NCBI GenBank assembly: GCA_963920635.1
Contig: OY987303.1
Span: 45,197,223-45,261,222 of the forward strand
Length of the DNA: 64,000 nt
Reading direction: 5' to 3'
Source: Pseudeuparius sepicola
Lineage: Eukaryota > Arthropoda > Insecta > Coleoptera > Anthribidae
Positions 42,901 to 55,199 of the stretch are shown in pieces. The number at the start of each line of letters is the position of its first letter. The stretch's first letter is position 1. Below the pieces are notes generated by a model. It ran no database searches and was not told the DNA's origin. It was given only the letters and a program-made list of their open reading frames with translations. The position numbers and the translations under genes were made by a program.

Positions 42901-45373
42901 ATATCTTTGCTATACCTAACTAAAATAGGCCACATTTCAACTGTAACATACGCAGGGCCAAAATAAGTGGTAAGTAAAAGTATTAAATTAAATTGAAAAA
43001 AATTCAAATTACATTTTTCGATATTATTTTCGAAAAACTGAACGTTTTCAATTTTAAATGAAATGTAATCCCTGTATGTTTTTAAGGAAGGCATTTTTGC
43101 CATTTTTGAATCTAGATAAGTGTGGTTAAATCGCCATATTTCGACATCAAGAACTTACGGTTAATGGGTTGACATTATTTGAATTAGGATCTATTCTTTC
43201 ATTGGAATAAACCTTAGCTGAACTTCCTGTCGACTATGTAACAAAGAAAACTATCGAACCGTCACACAAATACAACAAAAATTAACAGAAATGAGTATCC
43301 TCCCGAAGAATGCATTATGGGGCACAGCCACAGAGGTCGTATCGTATATATAGATACATATAGAGTGCTGAAGAATGTTTTTTATGAATAGGGTGCGCGG
43401 AAAATCAATGATCAAAAATGAATATATCTTTTGGGGCCCATTACACATGCGCATTTAATATCTAGTTGACTTATGGTCCAGACTGCATGGGAATTTATAG
43501 ATCAAGGGAGAGACACACGATTTCTGGATAGAGACGGAATGAGTGAATGCAAGCTATTGGTCGAGAAAAAGGTTCCTTCTTTCTCTCGAAACTGTTTCTC
43601 TCCTATTCTCGAAACAGCGCGCAAACTCCGCAGGCCCCAGCGTGTCGTACAAAATTAGCCATAATCCCTATAAAAAAAAATCCCTATATGGAAATCCTTT
43701 ATCTATGGTTCGAAAATGTCAATATTTGACACCACAGCCGACTCTAGGAAAGCCCTGCGAAGGTGAGAAAGCTGGCAACATGGCTTGCGGGTCTGCGCGG
43801 CGTGGCCTGTCACTCCCTGTCAGTTGATTTTACAAGAAATTTACCAGAATTAATTTGTGTAGTGCGGGTAGTGCTATCGTCGCCAGATTGCTACGACGAG
43901 GCAGTGTGTCTCTGGGTGGAAACAGACAGCCCGAGGTGCTGGCGACAGCTTTTTTAAAAATTTGTTGTTTGTGAAAAAATGAAACTTTTCTCTAAAAGTT
44001 CGAAATGAAGAACAGTTCCTTTACAATTTCAAGCTTCAAGATGCCTAGAACCGTCGGCGTCGAAGGAAGCTAGAACTTAGTTATATACCTGGCTGAAAGT
44101 CAAATCGTAATATATAATAACTTGAAGTAGCTAGGTTTTCTTTGCTTGACGGCAAGCGGTCAACTTGTATTCGTTTTGGGCTTTCAAAGGACGAAAATTT
44201 AAAAATAAAATGATTAAGGGCCAATTGCATAGACAAACTAAAGTACCCTTTAAAATTAAGGGAGTTTTATAAAAATGCAATGTTTAGTATTGTTGCAAAA
44301 GTTTCTAATGTTAAAATCAAAAGATGATTTAATTGAATGTATTATGAAATTGACTCTACTCTCCTCCACAACATGCCGTTCTCTGTTCGCTTGTTGTTTG
44401 TATTTTTATGAAAATTTAACCATAAGGGAAGATAGGTAATCATCATTTGCCTGATGGCGCACTTTGCGAAAAATTCGACTTACAACAAAATGTAGTCCCC
44501 TCTAATTGACCAAATTTACCATATTATTTGTCTAAAATGTAGGTACCTATCCACACCAGGAATTGTACTTATTATAAATACTTATACTTTTCTGTGTATA
44601 CTTTGTTACTTGTTACTGCTTTTATTGTCTGTTAAACAAACGTACCTACTTACTTAGGTACCCAATTATTGAAAAAAGTTCACAAATGGATCTAAATATC
44701 ATTAAAAAGAGGGTTGAACATTTTTATTAGAAAAGATAAACTAAGCCAAAGTGCAGACTGCATAGACCCGTTGAACCATCCCGCTGCGGCGTTGCCACAT
44801 GTTTGCACAGGACTTGTAAGCTTGAGAAGGTTGTGTTTGACACATTCGAATCAAAACATTTTTTTAAAAGCAGTTTGTATTCATTTTATAGATAAATACA
44901 TAGTTTTGATTTATTTTAGGCGGTTTCGTCGTAAACATTGCAGTTTTGGTTTATTTTCTAGTGCGTAATAAGAAACAGTTGATATTACATTCTCTGGCTA
45001 AATATGACGGCGCTTACATACAAAAGATACGATAAATTTACCATACATTCGGCGTTTTTGGATAGAGAATCAAACAGGACGGCAGGACATTTAAGGGTAA
45101 AAAACCCAGTTTAGTACCCGACAAAGTCTCATGCACATGTCCGGTGTCTCTGAAAGAAAAATGCGCAAAAATTCCTCCGAAACCATTCTTCCTAATCGCG
45201 TAAAATTAGTGTTTTTTTACGCCAGGAATAATGTACAGGACCGAAATCGAATCCGGAGACAACGTTGCTCAACCAAACGCGATGGTTTGGAATTAACTTT
45301 GATATATTATTATGACTCGATAAAAATTGACATTTTTTCCATTTACCTAAAGAAAAATTCAAAAGTAAAATCC
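42901..45373. other. Gene-poor stretch
   Basis: No supported gene. 43470-43950 is less AT-rich, with several short overlapping frames but no domain. 44213-44275 (gggccaattgcatagacaaac and gtaccctttaaa) is related in inverse orientation to 57120-57190, a dispersed repeat. Confidence 0.4.
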
Positions 45374-45381
45374 ATTCATAT

Positions 45382-46513
45382 CACGGGCGTAGCCAGGATT
45401 TAGTTTTGGGGGGGGGGGTTAGTTTGAGAAGTAAATAAAACAACAAAAATATACTTACATGAAATTTAATATCTATATATTCATCCGAAAAACTACGACA
45501 TATTTATAAAGTTCTTAACTTTAAATGAAATGGATAAATTAATTTCGTTCCTCTGCGCTAAATCTAAAACCATTAAAGAAGAAATCTTCGGCTTTTTCTT
45601 TTAAATATATGCACTACTTCATCTGCATGAATTTCTGTTCCATAGTGAATGTTCATTAGAGCCAAACCATTAAGTCTGTTTTCACTTGTAGTGTTTCGTA
45701 AATAGTTTTTCAGTCTCCTTAGGCTCGAGAAAGACCTTTCTGGGGTAGCAGTGGATACAGGAATGGTAGCCAAGATGTGTAGTAATGTGTAAATATTAGG
45801 ATAAAGGTTTTTATCGCACATATCTAGGCATTCCAAACTAGATTTCGGGGTAGGCAGTCTTCTTATCAGCATGCAAGGTAGCTGAAGCTTTGATAGCTAA
45901 ATCCAAATTTGTTTCTTTATTAGAAACCCCTTGACCTTGACTACACCACTTTTTCCAGTAGTCCATACCTTTAGGTTTATCACCCTTCCTTTTTTTTCCC
46001 TCCATTTTTCGACAGTAATAATGATTCACGTATCTATCCTTAACAAGGTCATCGAATAACAGTGCACTAAAATTACTCACTTACACGGTACACTTAATTC
46101 TCTTCACTATTCGTTCACCACTTTTCACTTTTATTCGCTTCGAGTTCGCATGGAACAATACTGCCGTAAGCGCGGTCACGCGCCGCGGCGCCGCTTATAT
46201 AGCAGCCCAGTAGCCGTCCAGAAACTTCCACGAACTTCCACAAAGTTCCGCTCATTTCGACCTAGGGGCGTGGCGAATAATCGAGAAACAACGCAAAGTG
46301 CCCCTACAATACAAAATAGTTCGGCTGCAACTGCGTCTGCCTCTCGTCAAAAGATGGCGCTAGGCGCTACTATTACTACATAATATATTCAAACGTAATA
46401 ATAATTTAACTCTTCACTCCTCGTATTTTTTCGGTATAATATTAGGTAATATTTTGCTTATTTCGGGGGGGGTTTGAACCCCCGAAACCCCCCCCCCCTT
46501 GGCTACGCCCGTG
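45382..46513 (-). mobile_element. hAT-derived non-autonomous element, copy 3
   Basis: Complete at both ends: cacgggcgtagcca and tggctacgcccgtg, with an exact 8-bp duplication attcatat at 45374-45381 and 46514-46521. Length is 1132 bp. It has the same internal deletion as copies 1 and 2 but retains the 7 bp those copies lack, so its C-terminal frame is longer. The G and C runs beside the termini vary in length between copies. Confidence 0.95.
45573..46080 (-). pseudogene. hAT transposase remnant in copy 3
   Basis: Frames 46080-45838 and 45872-45573 on the minus strand. The second, 99 codons, holds the fullest version of the hAT dimerisation region, including NRLNGLALMNIH and a basic end. The DDE-type catalytic portion is absent. 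A TATA box on the minus strand at 46194-46201 lies upstream. It is nearly identical to the remnants in copies 1 and 2. Confidence 0.8.
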
Positions 46514-46521
46514 ATTCATAT

Positions 46522-46637
46522 AATTATTCTGAAGAAGGCGGCACCTCTCGGTCTATTGAACCAAAGAACTGTCTGAATAAATAAACAGAGCTATGGCCTA
46601 CTGCATAGTTCATTTTTACATTAGATAACGTCAATTA
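46522..46637. other. Spacer
   Basis: Short unique-looking DNA between two elements. Confidence 0.4.
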
Positions 46638-47740
46638 TAGTACGAGAGATGGTAACCAAAATTTTTGACTCATAGCGTCCCGGCGAAAACCGCACGGAAT
46701 CGATAGATTATATATAACCCCGTATCCAGAAATCCAATTTTCAGACATTTTGCGCGTAGTGTCTGCTCTGAGCCCATTTTCAAAAATGTCAACAAATCTG
46801 ACCTAAGTGACTCATAGCGGCCCGTCTGATTTCCGGAATGTAATTAGATAATAGCCCTGAGACACCAATAACACAGTTTTCAGACACCCAGATTTTAGCG
46901 CGTATACCCAGGAGACCAATTCAAAAAATAAAAAATGAGACAAAAAAAAACAAACTTACAGCAGCCCGTCTGAAAATCATTTTTATAGGTACAGTCGGGT
47001 CAATTGATGCGGAAAAATCAATTTTCAAACAAAAAACATGTCGCCTTAAATTTTTGTAGCATTTCGAACTTGTCAACAAATCTGACCTAAGTGACTAATA
47101 GCAATATGTCTGAAATTCGTCGTCAATGATTGAATGCATCGCCCAGATGTGGAAAAAAATGATTTCAGACAAATTGAATGTAGCATGACTAATCAGACAA
47201 CTTTACAATTTGCATAATTTACTTCAAATTCAAAGTAGGAAGCTGTACTTGATTCTTGCACAGCCATCTTGCGCAGCAGCTGTGGTGAAGCGAGAGACAG
47301 GGACGTAACATGTAAATGGCCGTTCTTGACACAGGAGCGTAACAAGAGCCGGAGTGTTTGCCGGGCAACTCCGGCACATTTTTTCGTCATAGGCGACACT
47401 CAAAATGTCTGAAAACAGTATTTTTGTATTCTGGGCATCCATACGAATGATTTAAAACAACAATGAACCGAGCTGCTATGTGTCACTTAGGTCAGATTTG
47501 TTGACATTTTTGAAAATACACTCAGGTCAAACGCTACGCGCAAAATGTCTGCAAACGCAAATTTTAGTAATGAAATAACGAAATCTATGTACATTTTCAA
47601 TATCAGACGGGCTGCTATACGACAGTCGATCATTTTTTACACAGCAGAAACGGCCCCCCGCGAAGATGCTACACTTCTGAGAGTTAGTACTCAACAGTTG
47701 GCTCTATGAGTCATGGTATTGGTTGTCATCTCTCGTACTA
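46638..47740. mobile_element. PIF/Harbinger-like MITE with long inverted repeats
   Basis: The ends tagtacgagagatgg and catctctcgtacta are inverted. tta flanks both sides (46635-46637 and 47741-47743), the 3-bp duplication of PIF/Harbinger. Inner inverted blocks extend the palindrome. The motif caacaaatctgacctaagtg occurs three times (46793, about 47073 and inverted about 47484). The short minus-strand frames at 47193-47442 show no transposase. Confidence 0.7.
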
Positions 47741-47743
47741 TTA

Positions 47744-48090
47744 GGGACCCACGCGAATTTTTCTCATTGCACTGCACCGAGACCGAGAAGAAGCAGAGAG
47801 GCAAGTCGAAGAGAAGTTTGGTATAATTTGTACGTTGCCTGCACGCCGGCCGGCGTCCCGGAATCCGGAGAGAAAAAGACAGTATGTGGCGCAACAAGAC
47901 CGCAACCCAAGAACGAAAACGTTCGGCCAGGGTCGCGGCACCGGCACGCTTCGGTAACCATCACCATTTATATTAGGACCATCGATATTGATGGGTATAG
48001 GAAATATTTCAAATTGGCGATTAGTCATAATAAAAGTCACTTTCCTCTTAAACCTCAATATAGGGCATGTCTGCCTACCCCCATAGTGAA
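47744..48090 (+). other. GC-richer block with open frame, doubtful
   Basis: The frame 47723-48094 (+, 123 codons) crosses the end of the MITE, so its start is not credible. The central part is GC-rich and Arg-rich on both strands. A host exon or promoter is possible but not shown. Confidence 0.15.
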
Positions 48091-48091
48091 A

Positions 48092-49330
48092 TAGAGAAAG
48101 TGGCCCAAAATGACCCCCCTAAGGCAAAAACTCAAATAGCGTTCACGATAAGTGCGGTGACGAAATATAAAATTATCTCTTGCATTCTTTAGTGCTTATG
48201 CCAGTAAATTAATATCAGTTTTTTGTTTCAAAACTAATGGGTACCGTTTATTTTTTTAAAAAAAATGTAAAACTGTGTAAAGCGATCATTTTACCCTAAC
48301 GGGTTGGGTAAAATGATCCCTATTACCGAAACAATATGTTTAAAAATTAAATGAAACAATCACTGTATTTCAACAATCACAGACCAAACTCGTTGCCTTG
48401 GTTACCAACTTTATTGTTTATCCTTCAAAAATCACAAATAAACTTGTCAGATTACTGTCACTGTCCAAGAATATTCTTTCTGCTCCAAAATTCGCTTTCT
48501 AACCTTTCACTTCCCCAGGCCCAATTCCCAGGGCTTATATACTAAAAAGGAAGACTGGAGAATACTCTAGAATATTCCTGGCCAATGATAGTTCACAAAT
48601 CATAAGTTCTAGCAAACTTTAGGGAAAACCATGAAAACTAAAGGAAAATGGGGCCCTTGGGTCCTCCGGCTAACAAAGATGTGACGGAAAGATCCTCTTA
48701 ATTAATTACAAAAATTATAAAACTATAAGTAGAAACTTAAAATTTATCTGCTAAATCTTTGAGTAGGTTAAAAAACCGTGCAGACATATTAATTGAAAGC
48801 TGATATAACAACTTTAGAGGCATTTTTCGTTACAATATGTTTAAAAATTAAATGAAACAATCCAGCTCTGCCATTTTTTTCATTATTCCAAAGTTCGGGT
48901 AAAACGATCCCGAGATCATCATTTTGCCCAAGATTTTGAGGGATCGTATTACCCGACAGAGCGTTGTTGTATGTAACAACGGCATTCTACAAAAAAAATG
49001 GCTACGCCGGCATAAGTATTAAACCTTCTAAATTATAGCCAAATACATGTGTTTGTTACAGGTAAATTGCAAAATTGTGAGAGATATCCGTTATACGCGC
49101 TATACTAATTGTTTTGTATAACTTACCTTAGATTAAAATCACAGAAAATCACTTTTTTAAGTTATAAGCGAATAACGATGTCGCACCAGCTCGGTAATTC
49201 TTATACTACCGAAAGGAGCGCCACCTAAGACAATATTAACGATGTTGGAACCTAGATAGCAGCAGTAGTTTTACGAATAACATGGGGGATCATCTTACCC
49301 GCAGGGATCATTTTGGGCCACTTTCCCCTA
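48092..49330. mobile_element. TIR element with gaaagtggcccaaaatga ends
   Basis: tagagaaagtggcccaaaat at the left is matched by the inverse attttgggccactttcccc at the right, with ta at each boundary. Inside, taaaatgatccc-like motifs recur (48305, about 48897 and about 48955). No transposase. It is about 1.24 kb and fits a TA-targeting MITE. Confidence 0.6.
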
Positions 49331-49499
49331 TATTTTTGAAATCGACTCTAAAGAGTCTCAACATTTAAAGTTTCAACATAATTCTTTGAGATTTGTTATA
49401 GTAGTGTCCCGTACTATAACAAAGAACAGTGGCACAAAAAATTAATCGGTGGCGTACTGCTACAATCGTACTGGTACAGAAGTTCCTCAGAATAATATG

Positions 49500-49760
49500 C
49501 TGCAGACCCCGCCCGCTTTTCTTTGCTTTCCCGTATTGTAGCTGTGATCTTTCACTACGAGCAGTTCGGCCCGCTTAAACAACGATAATATATTCTGTAG
49601 ATAAACTGCAAGAGATTGGCCAGAGGCCGCCGGCAGATCAGATGCACACCAGTCAATCGGGCTCGATCCGGCAAGAATGATATAGGAAGTGCGGCAACGG
49701 TGTGCAGTCGGCTCATGGTTGGGTGACCGCCGCATGATTTTGCGTGTGAAAACAAATTTT
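49500..49760 (+). repeat. Possible tRNA-derived SINE
   Basis: tggccagagg (49617-49626) resembles an RNA polymerase III A box and ggctcgatccg (49660-49670) a B box, 33 bp apart. Less AT-rich body sequence follows. No poly-A or repeat tail and no second copy were found, so this is tentative. Confidence 0.25.
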
Positions 49761-49811
49761 TCCCTCGACACTGAACTTCAACTTTTTATAACGAATGCGG
49801 AATTTACCTAG

Positions 49812-51410
49812 TTGGTCCTGTTCCAACACTATATTAACGACTTATTTCACTTGCACATATAGCGCTGTTTCAAGCGATCACCACTGGCGCCACATAGGTA
49901 CCGAAAAAAATCGACAGAGGAACTTAATGATAAAACACCATTGTTAAAATAAAAACATGCAAATGTGTCTTACAACTAATTTAATATCCAAAATAATATA
50001 AAATGTTTGTTTGTTACTGTTACTGTCCCCATATAGATTTTCTTAAGAAAAGCCAGTATAAAAAGTAACCAAGAGTATTTTGGTATTTTGTTATGAAATT
50101 AAGCCATGGCTAGTCCTAGTGTAAGTAAGCATTGAACGCATTAAAGCTTTCAGTTTCTTCTTTTATACAGGGTGATTAAGTTCCGGTGCTCAACATGGGG
50201 ATCTCGGAAACCGTACCAGATACGAAGTCGGTCAAATGGAGGCAAACTTGCGCCTTTGGGCGCCTAACAATATGCGGTTGAGAAAGTTAAAATATTTTCA
50301 AGGGTTGCTGAGATATTTAAGAAAAACCGAATTTTTAAAAATTAAATTTTATTTTTTCTGGCGCCATTTGCAATAATATTGAAAAATAAATTATACCTTT
50401 ACATTGCAACTTTTTCTGTACTACGTCATGGTATTTTTAGATTTTCGGGGCGACGTTTCGTTTTTGAGATAGAGGGATCGGACCTGGATTTTGTATTCCA
50501 TATTTCGAAATGAATCGTTGACCTGGACTATGCAGTTTCCTCTTTTTTGCAAAGCTATTCAAATTATAACAGGTGATCATTATTTTAATACCTACTGGAT
50601 TAATTAAACTCCATGTTTGTCATATTTTGAAATTAATTTTTATAAATACTTTAGGTAAATAACAACAATAATTATTAACAATAGTGGGATACATAATTTT
50701 CCCTAAAGTACCTACAAAAAAGAATTTCAAAATATGACAAACATGGAGTATTAAAATAATGATCACCTGTTATAGTTGGAATAGCTTTGAAAAAAAAAGT
50801 AAAAATGCATAGTCCAAGACCGTATTAATCTTTTTCGAAAAAAAATATGTAGGTATGTGTCATACATCGTTGTATTCAGGACAACGATTCATTTCGAAAT
50901 ATGGAATAAAAAATCCAGGTCCCTCTATCTCAAAAACGAAACGTCGCCCCGAAAATCTAAAAATACCATGACGTATTACAGAAAAAGTTGCAATGGAAAG
51001 GTATAATTTATTTTTCAATATTATCGCAAATGGCGCCAGAAAAAAATAAAACATAATTTTCAAAAGTCGTTTTTTTTAATATTTTTTAATAATTTAACTT
51101 TCTCAACGGCATATTGTTAGGCGCCCAAAGGCGCAAGTTTGACTCCATTTGACCGACTTCATATCTGGTATAGGTACGGTTTCCGAGATCCCCATGCGTT
51201 GAGCACCGGAACTAAATCGCCCTGTATAGTGTTATGTGGTATATATAGTTAAATAGTTTATATAGTGCATATGATTTTCTTTATGTGCATTGTAATTGCA
51301 TAATTGCATGTTATCAGAAATAACCTAATACGACCAAACTGCGAAATACTGACCGCAAAGACAAGTAAGAAGAACGTAAATAAATAATTAAATGATGTTG
51401 GTCCAAATTG
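49812..51410. mobile_element. Second copy of the TIR element of 41841-42707, interrupted
   Basis: ttccaacactata at the left and gatgttggtcca at the right correspond to the ends of the first copy. Inside, catagcgctgtttcaagcg, cgccactggcgccaca and cagtttcttctt are shared. The palindrome at 50168-51224 splits it. Confidence 0.6.
50168..51224. mobile_element. Near-perfect 1.06-kb palindromic MITE
   Basis: The ends are cagggtgatt and aatcgccctg, both flanked by TA. The two halves, each about 525 bp, are inverted copies along almost their full length, with shared blocks such as ggcgcctaacaatatg and tcatttcgaaatatgga. The midpoint is near 50690. The ends belong to the CAGGGTG type also seen at 16025, 55653 and 56004. 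Confidence 0.9.
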
Positions 51411-54400
51411 GGCTCAATGTTGAAATTAAAGAAAAAATAATTCTGTCTACTTTCAAAACTAAGTAAAGTGGCATTTTTTTATTTTCCCTGATCTTTTCAG
51501 ACAAATAGATTCAACGATAAATCTTGTTTGTAAAATTTCTGCAGACAATGACATCGATACAGGTTCGTTTAAAAATAGCCCTGCACTTATATGAACGCCC
51601 AGTCACCCTACTTGCATGGTTATAACCAATTCTCATTAAAACACTAACAAGTTTCATTAGTGGAATTGGCAGTAGAAGCTTTTCTGCGAATAAAGGTTAA
51701 GAATTGCATTAATTAATGAATTAATCTTGATTGTGTCCCCTGCAAGTTGACATTATATTCGATTTTTAGCAAACTTAAATAGCACCATAGGAGTCGTAGA
51801 GAGTATTTTTGTCTTTATCATCTAAGGAAGGTAGGAAGGTGGTTGAGAAGAGAGACGCAACAGAGCCAATTTGAAAATAGCGGGTGATAATTTTCTATGT
51901 TCTTGAGGGCAAAGAATTCAATGTTAGCATTAATTTGAAGAAACAAGTAATTGAGAATGGTTCCAATGAGAAATATAGATTCTATATTAAATGCAAAAAT
52001 GCAAAAAATATATTTTTTATTTTGGGATTTATGGAAAATATCAAAAAATTAATGGAACACATATCCAGTTCTAAAATGCTGTCATGTCTACAATGTTGTC
52101 AAGTCTACAAACATTATATTTCTTATCTCCATGTCTATAAAGGAGCTTGGAGTAGACATTTTGTGTGCATTGACATTTTCCCCTGACTAAACTACAGTGC
52201 GATTTTTTGAAGATCTTCACTAGGCTATATTTCCGAAAATAAAAAAATAAAAAATCGCCAGAACCCGTTTCGCTAGTATGGAGGGGAAAGAAAATGGCGT
52301 GTAAGTGACGTCCCTCCTCCAACTCACTAGGCAGGTCTCGCCCACCCCAACTTTAAAATCTTAAATAGCGACCCCCCCCCCACCTGTAATACATATATCA
52401 TTGAAAACCTCTTTAAAAATGCTTTCGAATCATAGGTACATTTGGTTCAGTAATTATCGATTACATTACGGACTTCGGTGTTTTTTCTTTTTTATTTTTG
52501 GAGATAATATATAGCCCATTGAAAATTTCAAAAGATCACACTGTATGTAGCTTATTGTTATTTCTTATTCCCTTTTATTCCGCTAAGTTTCGCAAGAGAA
52601 AGCGACAAAGCAAAAAGTTTAGCACTGAAACCACTAAAAAATATTTTAAATATGGATTAAAGCTAAGTTCATACAGACGCGAATCTCGCAAATATTCGCA
52701 CAATAATATAAAATTTAGGCTCTTTTATATAATATATCCTCAAATATAAACATAAACAAACAGTCATAACATAACCTAAAAAATTATAGGAATAAAACCG
52801 TACTTTTACGAAATTCGCCAAAACTTGAACCAAAGTCCTGCTCCCCAGATTTCACATTTTGCGAATTCGCGGGAATATTGTCAGTTCAAATTAACCAATC
52901 AGAGTCATTTTCGCAATTCGCAATGGGCCTGTTTCACACTTTTTTTTTATTTTTGATTATGAATCTTAATAGTAAATACAACACGAAAATATTGTTTTCC
53001 GATTTTTTCGGCCGGGAAATGCCCTAAAAACGCTTTTGAAATTCAAATTCCAAAAGCTGATTAGCTGCTGTTTTGCGACGTTGACACGATTTACGGCAAT
53101 ATCGATATGTTTCTATTTGAGATTTGTGAAGACTGAAGAAAAAGAAAATTTACCTAACTTATATTTTGTGTCAAAAGCCAAATGGACATAACACATGACC
53201 TCAATATCAGGGGGCGGCGGGGCGGTGCCCGAGTGGGTGAGTCTTTCGTGTACCCCACGCTTTGGCACCGTACGTCGCCCCATAGTGGCTAGATTGCTCG
53301 AAAAGAGCAGAAGCCATAAAAAGAAATAAAAAAATAACCTCAATATCAATTAATTTAATAATATACCGCATAATCGCAATGTTTTTCCCTTTTTTGAGTT
53401 AAAAGTTACTTGCAGAATGATCACCAACTTGTAAGTTGTCCAAACCTAAATAAATCTCGTTTAAAACAACCGTTGATCTTCTTCATTTTGCAATTATTTT
53501 TATAACTCTCGAATGTGTTTTCTATCATCCCCTAAATGGCTATCAAAAGTTTTTCCGGGTGACCAAAATATTCCTTTCTCCTCTCAATTACGGGATCTAT
53601 CACTTTCTTCAGTTCTTCAGGGAAGTAACAATACTGATAATGCTAAATAAGTGCCTAGCACCATCCTTATTACAACCAATTAAATTTGATTTCAAATCGG
53701 CATACTGTATACACTTTAACTTTTAACTTTTGCAGGTTTTCAGAAAAACATTTTTATTAGTTCGGTTTGCATTAAAGAATGACATGACAGATTGTTATAG
53801 ACACGACACACGACCCACAAAACAACTATCTGTGTCTGTACGGTCGAGTTCGGACAACCGTTTATACAACTGTCTTTCTCTAGAGAATCGATTTCGATTC
53901 AATGTGCACGTCTGAGATTAGAACGGAAATCGAATTTGTGGGGCTTCGATTACTAGTATAACCGGCAACGTCGCAAACGCAATTTCATTGCTCCAAGTGA
54001 AGGCGCGCAGTTTAAAATTTTTATAATTTTTTAGTTAATAACAAAATTAGCTATTGACGAGAAAGATACTAAGGAAGATTTTATTAAAGAGTTATGTGAT
54101 TAATTTCATTCTAGTAGTAAGAAATATCGAAATGCGATTGAGTGAACAAGAACAAGGCCCATTCGCGACTGTATGAACTAGGCTTTAGTTGCCTTAGTTA
54201 GGTATAACCACATGGGCTACGAGCCAAACTCCCTTGACAGGAAATGCTTTCAAAATCATATTTAGTGTCCCTGTCATCGAGATCTAGGGTTAATTATTTG
54301 TCATACATTTATTTCGTGCATTTTCGCAAGCATAAATTCGATGTTATTAATATAAAATAATCCATGGCACCCACAACACACCCATAGAATTTAATGTATA

Positions 54401-54416
54401 TTTTGTATAGTGTAGT
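51411..54416. other. Gene-poor stretch
   Basis: The frames 51884-52186 and 52498-52749 (+) and 53113-53349 (-) have AT-driven Lys/Asn/Phe content and no domain. A run of C lies at 52373-52381. The 53200-53290 block is somewhat GC-rich. No gene is supported. Confidence 0.4.
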
Positions 54417-55199
54417 ATGAAGAAAGCTAGCAATGACAAAAGCACCAAAAAAAATAAAGCCCTTAATACAAATATATCTGTTTCAAGGGAAGGAATAGTT
54501 AGTGTCCACGAAGAGTACGACCAAAATAGAAAGAGCTGCACTAGTGTCCAGAATCTTGAAGAAGGACAATCACTACACGATTATTTGAGTAACATAATAA
54601 ACAATTTAGTTGATACGAGAATACGAACACAGGAATCAGAATACAAGAAGAATTATGCGACTGACAGAAATCGCGAAAGCGATTATATAAAGAAATCAAG
54701 AGAAAACTCTACATTATCTGCACATAACGTTAGTTCTAAAAAATCAGTTTCTATCAATAATCAACCGAAATATGTGGATAAAATACTTTGCAGCAAAGAT
54801 AATCTGTGTACTACAAGTACAGAAAAAGAAAATGATCAGTCTTGCGCGCTTCTGAATACTTCAACATATTGCAGCTGTAGTCCAAATAAATCTTCCATGG
54901 ATGCATGCTGTTCTGAATTTTTACAGCAATTCGACTTGGATAGAACCAACTCTATTTGTCTGTCACAGTCGAGAACTCTCCTAGAAAACTTAAACCGCTA
55001 TACAATAAAAAGTCTGTTCGGCAAATTTTTGGAAACTCAAGTTTGTTTTCGAACTTTCTTTGGGCCTTCGATTGATGAAACTGCTTTACTGGCAGCAGAG
55101 GTAACGGCGATGGTAAGAAGGAAACGTAACATGCAATCACGGATCGACGCAAGTTGTCAGTGTGAGGATGAAAATATACCATCAAGCTCTAGACATTGA
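54417..55199 (+). CDS. Uncharacterised 260-residue protein (host gene candidate)
   Basis: ATG 54417 to TGA 55199, uninterrupted. Composition is normal for a protein: Lys/Ser/Asn-rich, probably disordered about 1-120; a Cys-rich stretch at 143-166 (CALLNTSTYCSCS, then DACC); and a more ordered end about 185-240 with FGKFLETQVCFRTFFGP and a helix LLAAEVTAMVRRKR. A tttgtatag acceptor-like motif precedes the ATG, so an upstream exon is possible. No transmembrane segment, signal peptide or transposase motif is seen. It differs clearly from the surrounding noncoding AT-rich frames. Function unknown. Confidence 0.6.
   Translation: MKKASNDKSTKKNKALNTNISVSREGIVSVHEEYDQNRKSCTSVQNLEEGQSLHDYLSNIINNLVDTRIRTQESEYKKNYATDRNRESDYIKKSRENSTLSAHNVSSKKSVSINNQPKYVDKILCSKDNLCTTSTEKENDQSCALLNTSTYCSCSPNKSSMDACCSEFLQQFDLDRTNSICLSQSRTLLENLNRYTIKSLFGKFLETQVCFRTFFGPSIDETALLAAEVTAMVRRKRNMQSRIDASCQCEDENIPSSSRH

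Noticed and set aside
49680..49740. Resemblance of ggttgggtgaccgcc to a 5S rRNA segment
   Set aside because: The match is only about 15 bp and the rest of a 5S gene is absent.
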